The notes: generated by a model from the letters alone, not told the origin. Shown: positions 1 to 8,249, counted from the stretch's first letter. The stretch is DNA of 64,000 nt from Pseudomonas sp. 7P_10.2_Bac1 (GCF_025465935.1 NZ_JANLNV010000090.1:186001-250000), one strand, 5' to 3'. A program made the numbers and translations.

Positions 1-907
1 CTGGGCCCGCAACACCGGCGGCAGCGGCACCCTCGAGTATGCGCGGGACAATGCCCGCCAGTTGCCGTCGTTGATGCGCGGTGACTGCGCGGCGGTGCAC
101 CTGCTGTTTCCCGAGGGCCGCACCGAGCGCGCGGCGGCGTTGTACCGCGAAAGCCTCGCGGCGCAATACCAGCACCGCGCCGTGGCCCATTGGATCGGCG
201 CCTGGGCTGCGCGCCAGGCAATCGGCGTGCCGTTGCGCGTACTTGAAGTCGGCGCCGGCACCGGGTCCACCACCCAGGCCGTATTGCCCGCCCTGGCCGA
301 CGTGTCGGTGGACTATCTGTGCACCGATGTATCCCGCTACTTCAGCGAGCAGGCCGCCGAGCGCTTGCAGGCATGGCCGTGGGTACGCCACGGCGTCTTC
401 GATATCGACCGCCCGGCCCTGGCGCAGGGTTATCGCAGCCAAAGCTGGGACCTGATCGTCGCCGGTGGCGTGCTGAATGCCGCCCGCGACATAGAGCGCT
501 CCCTGGCCACCCTGCTGGCCTTGCTCAAACCGGGCGGCTGGCTGGTGTTCAGCGAGCCGACGCGAGAGGAATTCTGGGTGATGGCGTCCCAGGCTTTCAT
601 GCTCAACCAGGCCAACGATGAGCGCCAGTTGAGCAGCGCCACCTTCCTCGACCTCACGCAATGGCAAACCGCACTGGCCAGGGCCGGGTTCCAGGGCAAC
701 CGCAGCCTGCCTGCCGCCGGGCACCCGCTGGCGAGCCTAGGCCATCGCGTATTCGTCGCCCAGGTGCCCGCCCAGCGCCTGAGCCGCGCGAGGCTGGCCG
801 ATCATCTGGAACAACCCGCCCTGCACCTTGAACTTTCCGACCAGTTGCCCGACAGCCACACGCTGGGCCAGTGGGCCTCTTTCATTGCCATCAAGGACCT
901 CACATGA
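1..907 (+). CDS. C-terminal part of an NRPS/PKS ending in a methyltransferase domain (partial)
   Basis: The frame is open from base 2, so only the C-terminus is in the window. The visible ~300 residues form a SAM-dependent methyltransferase of the type embedded in pyochelin and yersiniabactin synthetases: motif I reads VLEVGAGTGSTT, followed by a DYLCTDVS strand and a LLKPGGWLVFSEPTRE strand. In such assembly lines the domain C- or N-methylates a thiazoline/thiazolidine intermediate. After the methyltransferase fold there are only ~40 residues before the stop; no carrier-protein serine motif and no thioesterase follow. This differs from PchF, where MT lies inside the adenylation domain and a thioesterase ends the protein. 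The stop overlaps the start of the P450 gene (ATGA). Family placement is confident; the full domain order and the methylated atom cannot be known from this window. Confidence 0.8.
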   Translation, partial: WARNTGGSGTLEYARDNARQLPSLMRGDCAAVHLLFPEGRTERAAALYRESLAAQYQHRAVAHWIGAWAARQAIGVPLRVLEVGAGTGSTTQAVLPALADVSVDYLCTDVSRYFSEQAAERLQAWPWVRHGVFDIDRPALAQGYRSQSWDLIVAGGVLNAARDIERSLATLLALLKPGGWLVFSEPTREEFWVMASQAFMLNQANDERQLSSATFLDLTQWQTALARAGFQGNRSLPAAGHPLASLGHRVFVAQVPAQRLSRARLADHLEQPALHLELSDQLPDSHTLGQWASFIAIKDLT

Positions 908-2094
908 CCCCGCCCACCTGCCCCGTGGCCTACCCCTTCAACGCCTTCACCGACCTGGACCTGGCCGAACCCTATCGCAGCGCCCAGCAAGCGCCGGGAC
1001 TGTTGCGCATCCAGATGCCCATCGGCGCGCCCGCCTGGCTCGCCACCCGCTATGACGACGTGCGCCTGGTACTCGGCGACCGGCGTTTCAGCCGCAGCGA
1101 AGCGTTTCGCCGCGACGATGCCCCGCGTGCCTTCCCGCGCATCGCCGGGGGCATTGTGATGATGGACCCGCCGCAACTCACCCGCATCCGCTCGCGCGCC
1201 GCCCAGGCCTTCACCCGTCGCCGCGTCGAAGCCTTGCGCCCTCACGCCCGCGAATACGCCCACCAGTTGATCGACCGCATGCTCGCCGCCGGCCCGCCCG
1301 CCGACCTGGTCAACGACTACGCATTACCCCTGCCCCTGGCATTGATCTGCGAACTGCTGGGCGTGCCGTTGCAGGACCGCGAACGCTTCAAGGCGTGGAA
1401 CGATTCCTTGCTGTCCACCCGTGCCGAAGACGCCGCCCAGGCTCAACAACACCTGGGCGAACTGGCGGCGTATATCAAGGGCCTGGTCGCCGAGCGCCGA
1501 CGCGAACCCCGCGACGACTTCATGACCGCCCTGACCCAGGCCGATGAAAAGGGCGAACACCTCAGCGAAGAACAATTGCTGCTGTTGTGCATCGCGATCC
1601 TGGTCGCCGGTTATGAGGGCAGTGCTTCGCAGATCCCCAATTTCATCCAGGTGTTGCTGGACAATCCCACACAGTGGCAACAGCTCAAGGACCATCCCGA
1701 ACAGATACCGCAGGCGGTGGAAGAACTGCTGCGCTATATCCCGCTGGCGTCGGCGGCGATGTTCGTGCACTACGCCCTGGAAGATATCCAGATGGGTGAA
1801 ACCCTGGTGCGCCAGGGTGAAGCGGTGTTCGCCTCCATCGGCGCGGCCAACCATGACCCGGCACGGTTTGCCAACCCTCAGGCGCTGGACCTGCAGCGCG
1901 ATGCCAGCGGGCACTTTGGCTTTGGCCACGGCCTGCATCACTGCATCGGTTCGGCCCTGGCGCGGGTGGAATTGCAAGAGGCGTTGCACGCGCTGGTGGT
2001 GCGCCTACCCAACCTGCAACGCTGCGGCGAGGCGCAATGGAAAACCGCGACGTTCTTTCGCGGCGCCCACTGCCTGCCGGTGACCTGGTCATGA
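904..2094 (+). CDS. Cytochrome P450, soluble bacterial type, tailoring enzyme of the siderophore operon
   Basis: The 396-residue protein has no membrane anchor and carries the P450 hallmarks: ExxR at E274/R277 and the heme loop FGFGHGLHHCIG with the thiolate ligand at about C347. In the I helix the motif is AGYEGS (E238, G239): the acid is kept but the Thr that normally helps oxygen activation is Gly. P450eryF is the known example with a non-Thr residue at this position (AGFEAS), where the substrate helps deliver protons. It therefore probably oxidises a specific biosynthetic intermediate, perhaps a thiazoline or the aryl ring; the reaction is inference. The start overlaps the stop of the upstream synthetase and its own stop overlaps the reductase start, so it is translated as part of the operon. 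No ferredoxin gene lies beside it. Confidence 0.92.
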   Translation: MTPPTCPVAYPFNAFTDLDLAEPYRSAQQAPGLLRIQMPIGAPAWLATRYDDVRLVLGDRRFSRSEAFRRDDAPRAFPRIAGGIVMMDPPQLTRIRSRAAQAFTRRRVEALRPHAREYAHQLIDRMLAAGPPADLVNDYALPLPLALICELLGVPLQDRERFKAWNDSLLSTRAEDAAQAQQHLGELAAYIKGLVAERRREPRDDFMTALTQADEKGEHLSEEQLLLLCIAILVAGYEGSASQIPNFIQVLLDNPTQWQQLKDHPEQIPQAVEELLRYIPLASAAMFVHYALEDIQMGETLVRQGEAVFASIGAANHDPARFANPQALDLQRDASGHFGFGHGLHHCIGSALARVELQEALHALVVRLPNLQRCGEAQWKTATFFRGAHCLPVTWS

Positions 2095-3230
2095 GCCGCG
2101 CACGCAAACGCGTGATCGTTGCCGGCACCGCGTTCGGCCGCATCTACCTGCAAGCCCTGGCCCGCGCCCATGACCGCTATGAACTGGCGGGCATCGTGTC
2201 GCGCGGCAATACCTACTCCCGGGCCTGTGCCGATCACTATGGGGTGGCGCTGTACGAAGCCGTCGAGCAAGTACCCGATGACGTCGATATCGCCTGTGTG
2301 GTGGTGCGCTCCGGCGCCACCGGCGGTGCTGGCAGCGAACTGGCCCAGCAACTGTTGCGGCGTGGCATCCACGTGTTGCAGGAACACCCGGTGCACCACC
2401 GCGAAATTGCCGCGTGCATGCAGGCCGCCCGCCAAGGTCAGGCGGCCTATGCGGTGAACACTCTGTACCCCAATATCCTGGCAATCCGTCGCTTTCTCGC
2501 CGTGGCCGCTTACCTGCGCGAACAACGGGGGCTGGCGTATATCGAGGCCGCCTGCAACAGCCAGGTGGCCTACCCGCTGCTGGATATTCTCGGGCGCCTG
2601 GCGGGCGGATTACGGCCCTGGGTGTTCGCCGCACCGGCAGCCGGTGTCGGGGCGCAGCCTTTCACGCGGCTCAATGCCAGTTTCAACGGTGTACCGATCA
2701 GCTTGCGGGTGCAGAACCAAGTGCATCCTCAGGACCCGGACAACCACTCGTTCCTGCTGCATCGCCTCGAAGTGGGCTGTGAAGCCGGGGTGCTGAGCCT
2801 GTGCGACACCCACGGCCCGGTGCTGTGGAACCCACGCCTGCACGCCCCACGGGACAACACCGACCGCCTGATCATGGCGGGCCCCGGCAGCGAGCGGCTG
2901 GCCGGGCCGACGATGGTGGTGCTCGACCCGCAGATGCCGGCGAGCTACCACCAGGTGTTCAACCAGATCTGGCCCGACGCAGTCACCGTCGCCCTCGGCG
3001 AGCTGTGCCGCGACATCGACGACCCCACGCGGCGCCTGCACAGCGGCGTATGGGCCACCGAGGTGTCCATGGCCTGGCGTGAAATGAACAGCCTGATCGG
3101 CATGCCCGCCTTGATTGAACCCGCGGTGCCCCACGCACTGCCATTGGCCGAACTGCACAACCGTGCCGACGCCGTGCACCCCCCTGGCGGTGACGACACC
3201 GCGCAACTGCTGGGAGCCTTGCCGTTTTGA
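2091..3230 (+). CDS. Thiazolinyl imide reductase (PchG/PchK/Irp3 family)
   Basis: This 379-residue oxidoreductase has the N-terminal nucleotide-binding signature of thiazolinyl imide reductases (VIVAGTAFGRIYLQAL), slightly degenerate against GxGxxG, followed by a Gfo/Idh/MocA-like C-terminal domain. Family members use NADPH to reduce a carrier-protein-bound thiazoline to a thiazolidine during pyochelin and yersiniabactin assembly. Its presence is the best evidence that the missing upstream synthetase makes thiazoline rings. I chose the ATG that overlaps the P450 stop (ATGA) because homology begins there; an in-frame ATG 54 bases upstream lies inside the P450 gene. At ~380 residues it is slightly longer than the characterised enzymes (~350-365). 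Confidence 0.85.
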   Translation: MSRARKRVIVAGTAFGRIYLQALARAHDRYELAGIVSRGNTYSRACADHYGVALYEAVEQVPDDVDIACVVVRSGATGGAGSELAQQLLRRGIHVLQEHPVHHREIAACMQAARQGQAAYAVNTLYPNILAIRRFLAVAAYLREQRGLAYIEAACNSQVAYPLLDILGRLAGGLRPWVFAAPAAGVGAQPFTRLNASFNGVPISLRVQNQVHPQDPDNHSFLLHRLEVGCEAGVLSLCDTHGPVLWNPRLHAPRDNTDRLIMAGPGSERLAGPTMVVLDPQMPASYHQVFNQIWPDAVTVALGELCRDIDDPTRRLHSGVWATEVSMAWREMNSLIGMPALIEPAVPHALPLAELHNRADAVHPPGGDDTAQLLGALPF

Positions 3231-3946
3231 ACAGAGCCCTATTCCCTTCCACCTGCAGCCATGTGCTGTTGTGGGTGCGTGACTTGCACCAGGCCGTGGC
3301 GAATTTTCGCGCTGCCGGCTTCGAAGTGACCTACGCCACCGCCGAGGCCCGCGCCCAGCATGCGCATATCTGGTTCAGCCAGGGGCCGATCATAGAGCTG
3401 CTCACCACGCCGCGTCACGCCTGGCTATTCAAGTGGCCCATCGACTGCCTCGCCGGCCGTGGCGCCGGACGGCGCATGTTGCGCTGGGCCGCTCAGGGCG
3501 AAGGCTTTTGCGACCTGGCGCTGCGGTGTGACGACCCGCTCCTAGCGCCACGCGTCAAGAGCCTGGCGGCCTGTGGCGTGAGCATGGGCCGTGCGGTGAA
3601 CTGGCGGCGAACCTGCGCGGACGGCAGCCACACACGCTTTCGTTTCGTCTACCCGCGCCATGATCGCCTGCCGTTCCTGGTCACGCCCTATGAGCCCGCC
3701 CAGCACCCGGCGCGCATGACCCACCCCAATGGCGCCACGGGGCTGGCGGCGATCCACCTGGGCGTACACCCCGCCGACCAGACCGCCCTCAACCTGCTGA
3801 CCGGTGACGATCCGCTGCTGCAAATCCGACCAGCCGAACACACCGGCGTACAGGCGGTGCAAATCACCGGCCTGACGCACCCGCTGACTCTGCACGGCGC
3901 CCGCTTGCTGGGTTGCCCGACCGCTCAAGGAGATACCCATGCTTGA
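3227..3946 (+). CDS. VOC-superfamily (glyoxalase-like) protein of unknown role in the siderophore operon
   Basis: The 239-residue protein begins with a VOC-type beta-strand (HVLLWVRDLHQAVANF) and a paired strand ending in IIELLTTP; a second, weaker repeat follows near residue 170 (GLAAIHLGV). This resembles the glyoxalase-like 3 group, whose members include metal-dependent enzymes and binding proteins. The likely start is a TTG that overlaps the reductase stop (TTGA), as no ATG lies near the beginning of the homologous region; this implies translational coupling and perhaps low expression. The stop overlaps the start of the ligase. I know of no VOC protein in the classical pyochelin or yersiniabactin operons. 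A role in metal-centred chemistry on the product, in resistance or in immunity is possible; none is shown. Confidence 0.7.
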   Translation: MNRALFPSTCSHVLLWVRDLHQAVANFRAAGFEVTYATAEARAQHAHIWFSQGPIIELLTTPRHAWLFKWPIDCLAGRGAGRRMLRWAAQGEGFCDLALRCDDPLLAPRVKSLAACGVSMGRAVNWRRTCADGSHTRFRFVYPRHDRLPFLVTPYEPAQHPARMTHPNGATGLAAIHLGVHPADQTALNLLTGDDPLLQIRPAEHTGVQAVQITGLTHPLTLHGARLLGCPTAQGDTHA

Positions 3947-5537
3947 TGGATGCACCGACTGGCCCGACGACTTTATCCGCCGCTATCGCGAGCAAGGCTA
4001 CTGGCAAGGCGTGTCGCTGGGCCAACTGCTGCGCGAGCAGGCACAACGCACGCCACACAAGGAGGCGCTGGTAGACGGTACCCGGCGCTGGAGCTACGCC
4101 GAGCTGGACCAACAGGCCGACCGACTGGCGGCCGGCCTCGCCGACCGAGGACTGCGCGCCAGCCAGCGGGTGCTGGTGCAACTGCCGAATATCGCCGAGT
4201 TCTTCAGCCTGACCTTTGCCCTGCTGCGCCTGGGCGTGATCCCGGTGTTTGCGCTGCCGGCCCATCGCGAACATGAGCTGGCTCACCTGGCGCATCTAAG
4301 CCAGGCAGTCGCCTATGTGATTGTCGATCAGCACCTGGGCTTCGATTACCGACCACTGGCACGCACCCTGCGCAAACAAGTGCCAAGCCTGCAACAGGTG
4401 TGGGTGGTGGGTATGGCCGAGGAGTTCGTGGCCCTGGCACAGTGCGTTGCCAACCCGCGTGAGCTGCCGGCGCCGGACTCACGGGAGGTCGCCGTGCTGC
4501 TGTTGTCTGGCGGCACCACCGGCCTGCCCAAGCTGATCCCGCGTACCCATGACGACTTCGCGTGCAATGCGCGCCTGGCGGCGCGCGCATGCGGTTTCGA
4601 TGGCGACACCCGTTACCTGGCGGCGTTGCCGGTCGCCCACAACTTCCCCCTGGCTTCGCCCGGCGCACTCGGCGTGTTCAGTGTCGGCGCCACCCTGGTG
4701 CTGGCCCCGGAACCGAGCCCGGACACCGCCTTCGAACTGATCGAACGCGAACGCATCACCCATACCGCCTTGATCCCGCCGCTGGTGCTGTTGTGGCTGG
4801 AAGTGGCGCAATGGTCCGACAACGACCTGACCAGTTTGCAATGGCTGCAGGTCGGTGGTGCGCGGCTCAAGGCCGAGATCGCCGCGCGCATCCGTCCGGC
4901 CTTGGGCTGTGGCCTGCAACAGGTGTACGGCATGGCCGAAGGGCTGCTGTGCTTTACGCCGCTGGATGACCCGCAGGAACGTGTATTCGACACCCAGGGA
5001 CTGCCGCTGACGGTCGCTGATGAGATCCGTATCGTCGACACCGATGACGTGCCGGTCGCACCTGGCGCCGTGGGTGAATTGCTGGTGCGCGGCCCCTACA
5101 CCATTCGCGGCTATTACAACGCTGGCGAGCAGAACCAACGTGCCTTTACCGCCGACGGTTTTTACCGCAGCGGCGACCTGGTACGGCGCCTGCCCGAAGG
5201 ACATTTGATCGTCGAGGGGCGCACAAAGGATGTGATCAACCGCGGCGGTGAGAAAATTCCGGTGGAAGAGATCGAGAACCTGCTGCTGGGCCATCCGCTG
5301 ATACGCGATGTGGCGCTGGTGGCCCTGGCCGATGAGCTGCTGGGTGAGCGCAGTTGCGCCTGCGTGCTGGCCCACGGCGCGTGTGTCGACCTGGCATCGA
5401 TCAATGCCTGGCTGCGCGACCATGGTCTAGCCGCCTACAAATTGCCGGATCGCTTACAGGTGCTGCGCGAGTTCCCGCTGACGCACCTGGGCAAGGTCAA
5501 CCGCAAGGCCCTGGCGGAACAGGTGCTGGCTTTATGA
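3939..5537 (+). CDS. pchD: Salicyl/aryl-AMP ligase, stand-alone adenylation enzyme (PchD/YbtE/DhbE family)
   Basis: This 532-residue ANL-superfamily enzyme activates an aryl acid with ATP and passes it to the aryl-carrier domain of the synthetase. Visible are the P-loop-like SGGTTGLPK, the aryl-pocket segment VAHNFPLASPG, the core GMAEG and the C-terminal GRTKDVINRGGEKI, with a catalytic Lys near the end (LGKVNRKAL). Residue numbering matches DhbE without gaps at H234, N235, S240 and L337. As I recall, DHB ligases have Ser240/Val337 and salicylate ligases Cys240/Leu337, so this pocket is mixed. Because pchB and pchA lie just downstream, salicylate is the expected substrate. The gene overlaps both neighbours by 4-8 bases. 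Confidence 0.9.
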   Translation: MLDGCTDWPDDFIRRYREQGYWQGVSLGQLLREQAQRTPHKEALVDGTRRWSYAELDQQADRLAAGLADRGLRASQRVLVQLPNIAEFFSLTFALLRLGVIPVFALPAHREHELAHLAHLSQAVAYVIVDQHLGFDYRPLARTLRKQVPSLQQVWVVGMAEEFVALAQCVANPRELPAPDSREVAVLLLSGGTTGLPKLIPRTHDDFACNARLAARACGFDGDTRYLAALPVAHNFPLASPGALGVFSVGATLVLAPEPSPDTAFELIERERITHTALIPPLVLLWLEVAQWSDNDLTSLQWLQVGGARLKAEIAARIRPALGCGLQQVYGMAEGLLCFTPLDDPQERVFDTQGLPLTVADEIRIVDTDDVPVAPGAVGELLVRGPYTIRGYYNAGEQNQRAFTADGFYRSGDLVRRLPEGHLIVEGRTKDVINRGGEKIPVEEIENLLLGHPLIRDVALVALADELLGERSCACVLAHGACVDLASINAWLRDHGLAAYKLPDRLQVLREFPLTHLGKVNRKALAEQVLAL

Positions 5538-6292
5538 GCGGCGCCCCATCCCCCTGGCTGCGCGGGCTGCGTGAGGGTGCCCAGGCACGGGCACGCCTGG
5601 TGTGCCTGCCCCATGCTGGGGGCAGTGCGAGTTTTTTTCGCCCGTGGCTGGCGCACCTGCCGGGAGATATCGACTTGCTGGCCGTGCAGTATCCAGGGCG
5701 TGAAGAGCGCTTCAATGAAACGCATATCCCGTGCCTGGCCAGCCTGGCCGAACACATTGCCCACGCACTGCTGGCCCTGCCCGCCCGGCTACTGCTGCTG
5801 TTCGGCCACAGCATGGGCGCAGCGCTCGCCTACGCCGTGGGCCTGCGACTGGAAGCGGCAGGCTTGGGTGCCGCCCATGTATTCGTCTCGGCCCACCCGC
5901 CGCCACACCGGCAACCGTCGAGTGACCTGCACCGCCAGGACGACGCCGCGCTGATCGCCGACATCCTGCGACAGGACGCCGAAGCCGCCGGCCTGTGGGC
6001 CAACCCGCAACTGCGCGCGCTGTTCCTGCCAACCTTGCGCAGCGACTACCAGGCCATCGAAACCTGGCGCCCGGCGCGGCTCGCCCCCTTGGCGGCACCC
6101 ATCGACGTACTGCTGGCCCGCGATGACGCGGAGGTCAGCCTTGACCAGGCCCGCGCCTGGGCCGACTTGACCGCTCACACCCCGGATATCCGCCTGTTCG
6201 ACGGTGATCACTTTTACCTCAAGCAACAGCCGCGACCGGTGATCCATCACCTGTTGCAACGCACTGCCTACCTTCAGGGAGACTCGGTATGA
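5534..6292 (+). CDS. pchC: Type II thioesterase (PchC/YbtT/GrsT family)
   Basis: This 252-residue alpha/beta hydrolase carries the nucleophile elbow GHSMGA (Ser at about residue 93), the family N-terminal LVCLPHAGGS, and the C-terminal catalytic histidine in DGDHFYL. Type II thioesterases hydrolyse wrongly primed or stalled acyl groups from carrier proteins and so keep the assembly line running. Here the terminal synthetase fragment shows no thioesterase of its own, so this enzyme could also take part in product release; that is inference. The ATG overlaps the ligase stop (ATGA), and its stop overlaps the pchB start, the same coupling seen throughout the operon. Confidence 0.88.
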   Translation: MSGAPSPWLRGLREGAQARARLVCLPHAGGSASFFRPWLAHLPGDIDLLAVQYPGREERFNETHIPCLASLAEHIAHALLALPARLLLLFGHSMGAALAYAVGLRLEAAGLGAAHVFVSAHPPPHRQPSSDLHRQDDAALIADILRQDAEAAGLWANPQLRALFLPTLRSDYQAIETWRPARLAPLAAPIDVLLARDDAEVSLDQARAWADLTAHTPDIRLFDGDHFYLKQQPRPVIHHLLQRTAYLQGDSV

Positions 6293-6597
6293 AAACCCCG
6301 GAACACTGCACTGGCCTTTCGGACATTCGTCACGCCATCGACACCCTCGACCAGCAGATCATCGATGCCCTCGGCCTGCGCATGCAGTACGTCAAGGCGG
6401 CCTCGTCGTTCAAGCCCGACCAGGCCAGCATCGCCGCACCGGAGCGCGTCGCGGCGATGTTGCCCCAGCGCCGGCAATGGGCGCAAAACGTCGGGCTGGA
6501 TGGCGAGTTTGTCGAAAGTTTGTTCAACCAGATCATCCATTGGTACATCGCCGAACAGACAGCCTACTGGCTGCAGAAAAAGAGCAAGGCGGTATGA
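6289..6597 (+). CDS. pchB: Isochorismate pyruvate lyase
   Basis: The 102-residue, all-helical AroQ-fold enzyme converts isochorismate to salicylate and pyruvate. Active-site residues known from Pseudomonas aeruginosa PchB fall at exactly the same numbers here: R14, R31, K42 and Q90, so the enzyme should be active. It is encoded directly before isochorismate synthase with an ATGA overlap. The pair gives salicylate by the two-enzyme Pseudomonas route rather than by a single YbtS/Irp9-type salicylate synthase. The product feeds the aryl-AMP ligase two genes upstream. Confidence 0.93.
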   Translation: MKTPEHCTGLSDIRHAIDTLDQQIIDALGLRMQYVKAASSFKPDQASIAAPERVAAMLPQRRQWAQNVGLDGEFVESLFNQIIHWYIAEQTAYWLQKKSKAV

Positions 6598-7967
6598 ACG
6601 CAGCCGCTTTGCTGAAGGTGTTTGAAACGGCCCGACAGCGGGCGGTACAGCACCAGCGCCCCGTTATCGCCGTGAGTGCGCACCCCGCGCCGACCCTGGC
6701 TCCCTTGGCGCTCTACGCAGCGCATCGTCAGGGTTTCTTCTGGTGTGCGCACTCACCGGACCTGACGATGTTCGGCCTGGGCTGCGCCTGGCAGATCGAG
6801 ACCACGGGCCCGCAGCGCATGGCCGAGTTGGACCGGCAATGGTCCGCGCTGTGTGCCGATGCGGCGGTCGATGGCCCGTATTCGCCATTGTTGCTGGGCG
6901 GCATGCGTTTTGATGAGCAGCAACCTTGCTCGCCCCATTGGGCGCCGTTTGCCGACGCCAGTTTTCAACTGGCCCATTGGTTGCTCAGCGAGGATACCAA
7001 CGGCCGCTGGCTGCGCTGCCAGCGGGTGGTCGCACCCGACAGCGACCCGGCGGCGCTGGCACGCGAAAGCCTGGCCGCCTATCAGCAACTGCTCAACCCG
7101 CCCACCTCGGCGGCCACTGCGCCCGACGTTATCGAACGCAACGCGCTGCCTTCGCACCAATGGCAAGCCAAGGTCGATACGGCGTTGCAGGCCATTACCC
7201 GCGGCGACTTGAACAAAGTGGTGTTGGCGCGGCATATCGAGTACCAACTGGACGCGGCCCTCGACAGTGGTGCAGTGATGCAGCGGCTGCACGCACGACG
7301 CAACGCGTCCCATCTGTTCGCACTGCACCGTGGCAAACATTGCTTCATGGGAGCCACCCCGGAACGGCTGCTCAATTCCCAAGAAGGCCACCTGACCACC
7401 CACGCCCTGGCCGGCAGTGCGCGACGTGGCATCACCGCGGACGAGGATCACGCCATCGGTGAACGGTTACTGGCCGATCCCAAGGAACAACATGAACACC
7501 AACTGGTGGTACAGACCATCACCCATGCCCTAGGCGACAAGGTCAGCGACATCCAGGCCGCGCCATGCCCCGGCCTGCTGAAACTGGCCACCGTGCAACA
7601 CCTGAGCACACCGATCGCGGCACAACTCAACCCCGACAAACGTTTACTGGACGGTATCCAGGCACTGCACCCGACACCGGCGGTCGGTGGCTTGCCGAGG
7701 GCACCGGCCTTGAATTTCATCCGCGACCACGAAGGCTTCGACCGGGGTTGGTACGCGGCGCCAGTGGGCTGGCTGGACTCAAAGGGCAATGGAGATTTTC
7801 TTGTAGCCCTGCGTTCGGCATTGATCACTCATCAACACTGTCATTTGTTCGCAGGGTGCGGGATTGTTCATGGCTCCTGGCCTGCCGATGAGTATGAGGA
7901 AACTCAAATCAAGCTTGCCAGCATGGAGCATGCATTACTGCTCTTCCCACACCGATCAATAACGTAG
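6594..7967 (+). CDS. pchA: Isochorismate synthase
   Basis: The 457-residue chorismate-binding enzyme isomerises chorismate to isochorismate, the first step to salicylate. The C-terminal catalytic half shows the family motifs: GDLNKVVLARH with the base lysine, GATPERLL, ALAGSARRG, LHPTPAVGG and the closing RGWYAAPVGW followed by DFLVALRSAL. The N-terminal ~150 residues are variable, as is usual. I chose the ATG overlapping the pchB stop; an upstream in-frame extension runs through pchB and is not real. It is the last complete gene of the operon. The DNA after its stop drops sharply in G+C, marking the island edge. No terminator hairpin is obvious just after it. Confidence 0.92.
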   Translation: MNAAALLKVFETARQRAVQHQRPVIAVSAHPAPTLAPLALYAAHRQGFFWCAHSPDLTMFGLGCAWQIETTGPQRMAELDRQWSALCADAAVDGPYSPLLLGGMRFDEQQPCSPHWAPFADASFQLAHWLLSEDTNGRWLRCQRVVAPDSDPAALARESLAAYQQLLNPPTSAATAPDVIERNALPSHQWQAKVDTALQAITRGDLNKVVLARHIEYQLDAALDSGAVMQRLHARRNASHLFALHRGKHCFMGATPERLLNSQEGHLTTHALAGSARRGITADEDHAIGERLLADPKEQHEHQLVVQTITHALGDKVSDIQAAPCPGLLKLATVQHLSTPIAAQLNPDKRLLDGIQALHPTPAVGGLPRAPALNFIRDHEGFDRGWYAAPVGWLDSKGNGDFLVALRSALITHQHCHLFAGCGIVHGSWPADEYEETQIKLASMEHALLLFPHRSIT

Positions 7968-8153
7968 GAGCGAAGTTTAGCTAAAACTGGACAATGCCCC
8001 ATTCGATAACTACAAAAATCTTTTTGGAGCACGCGTCTAACTTGAGTGAATTTTCTTCTACGTTCTAAAAGCGACTGAACATACTTCAGATTTTTTACTG
8101 AGTGAGTAATCTGCTCACTTGATGCTGCCTCCAGACTCACACGGGGCAGCATT

Positions 8154-8246
8154 ATGCTAATTAAAAATATCCGCAATTTGTTGCTACTTCCAATAGCATT
8201 GGCCTACAGCAGTAGCTATGCCGCCTTGGCTCATGAGCAGGTGTAG
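8154..8246 (+). pseudogene. Signal-peptide fragment of a lost exported protein (possibly the siderophore receptor)
   Basis: A 30-codon frame encodes a textbook signal peptide: a positively charged N-terminus (MLIKNIR), a hydrophobic core (NLLLLPIALAY) and a small-residue cleavage region (SYAALA), then stops after four more residues. Immediately after the stop begins the remnant integrase on the other strand, so the gene appears to have been cut by a deletion or insertion. In pyochelin-type clusters the TonB-dependent receptor gene lies nearby, so the lost gene may have been that receptor, but nothing in 30 residues proves it. Confidence 0.5.
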
Positions 8247-8249
8247 TGG

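Noticed and set aside
7904..8176. A 90-codon minus-strand frame after pchA
   Set aside because: It lacks a ribosome site, covers the end of pchA in antisense, and shows no protein-like pattern.
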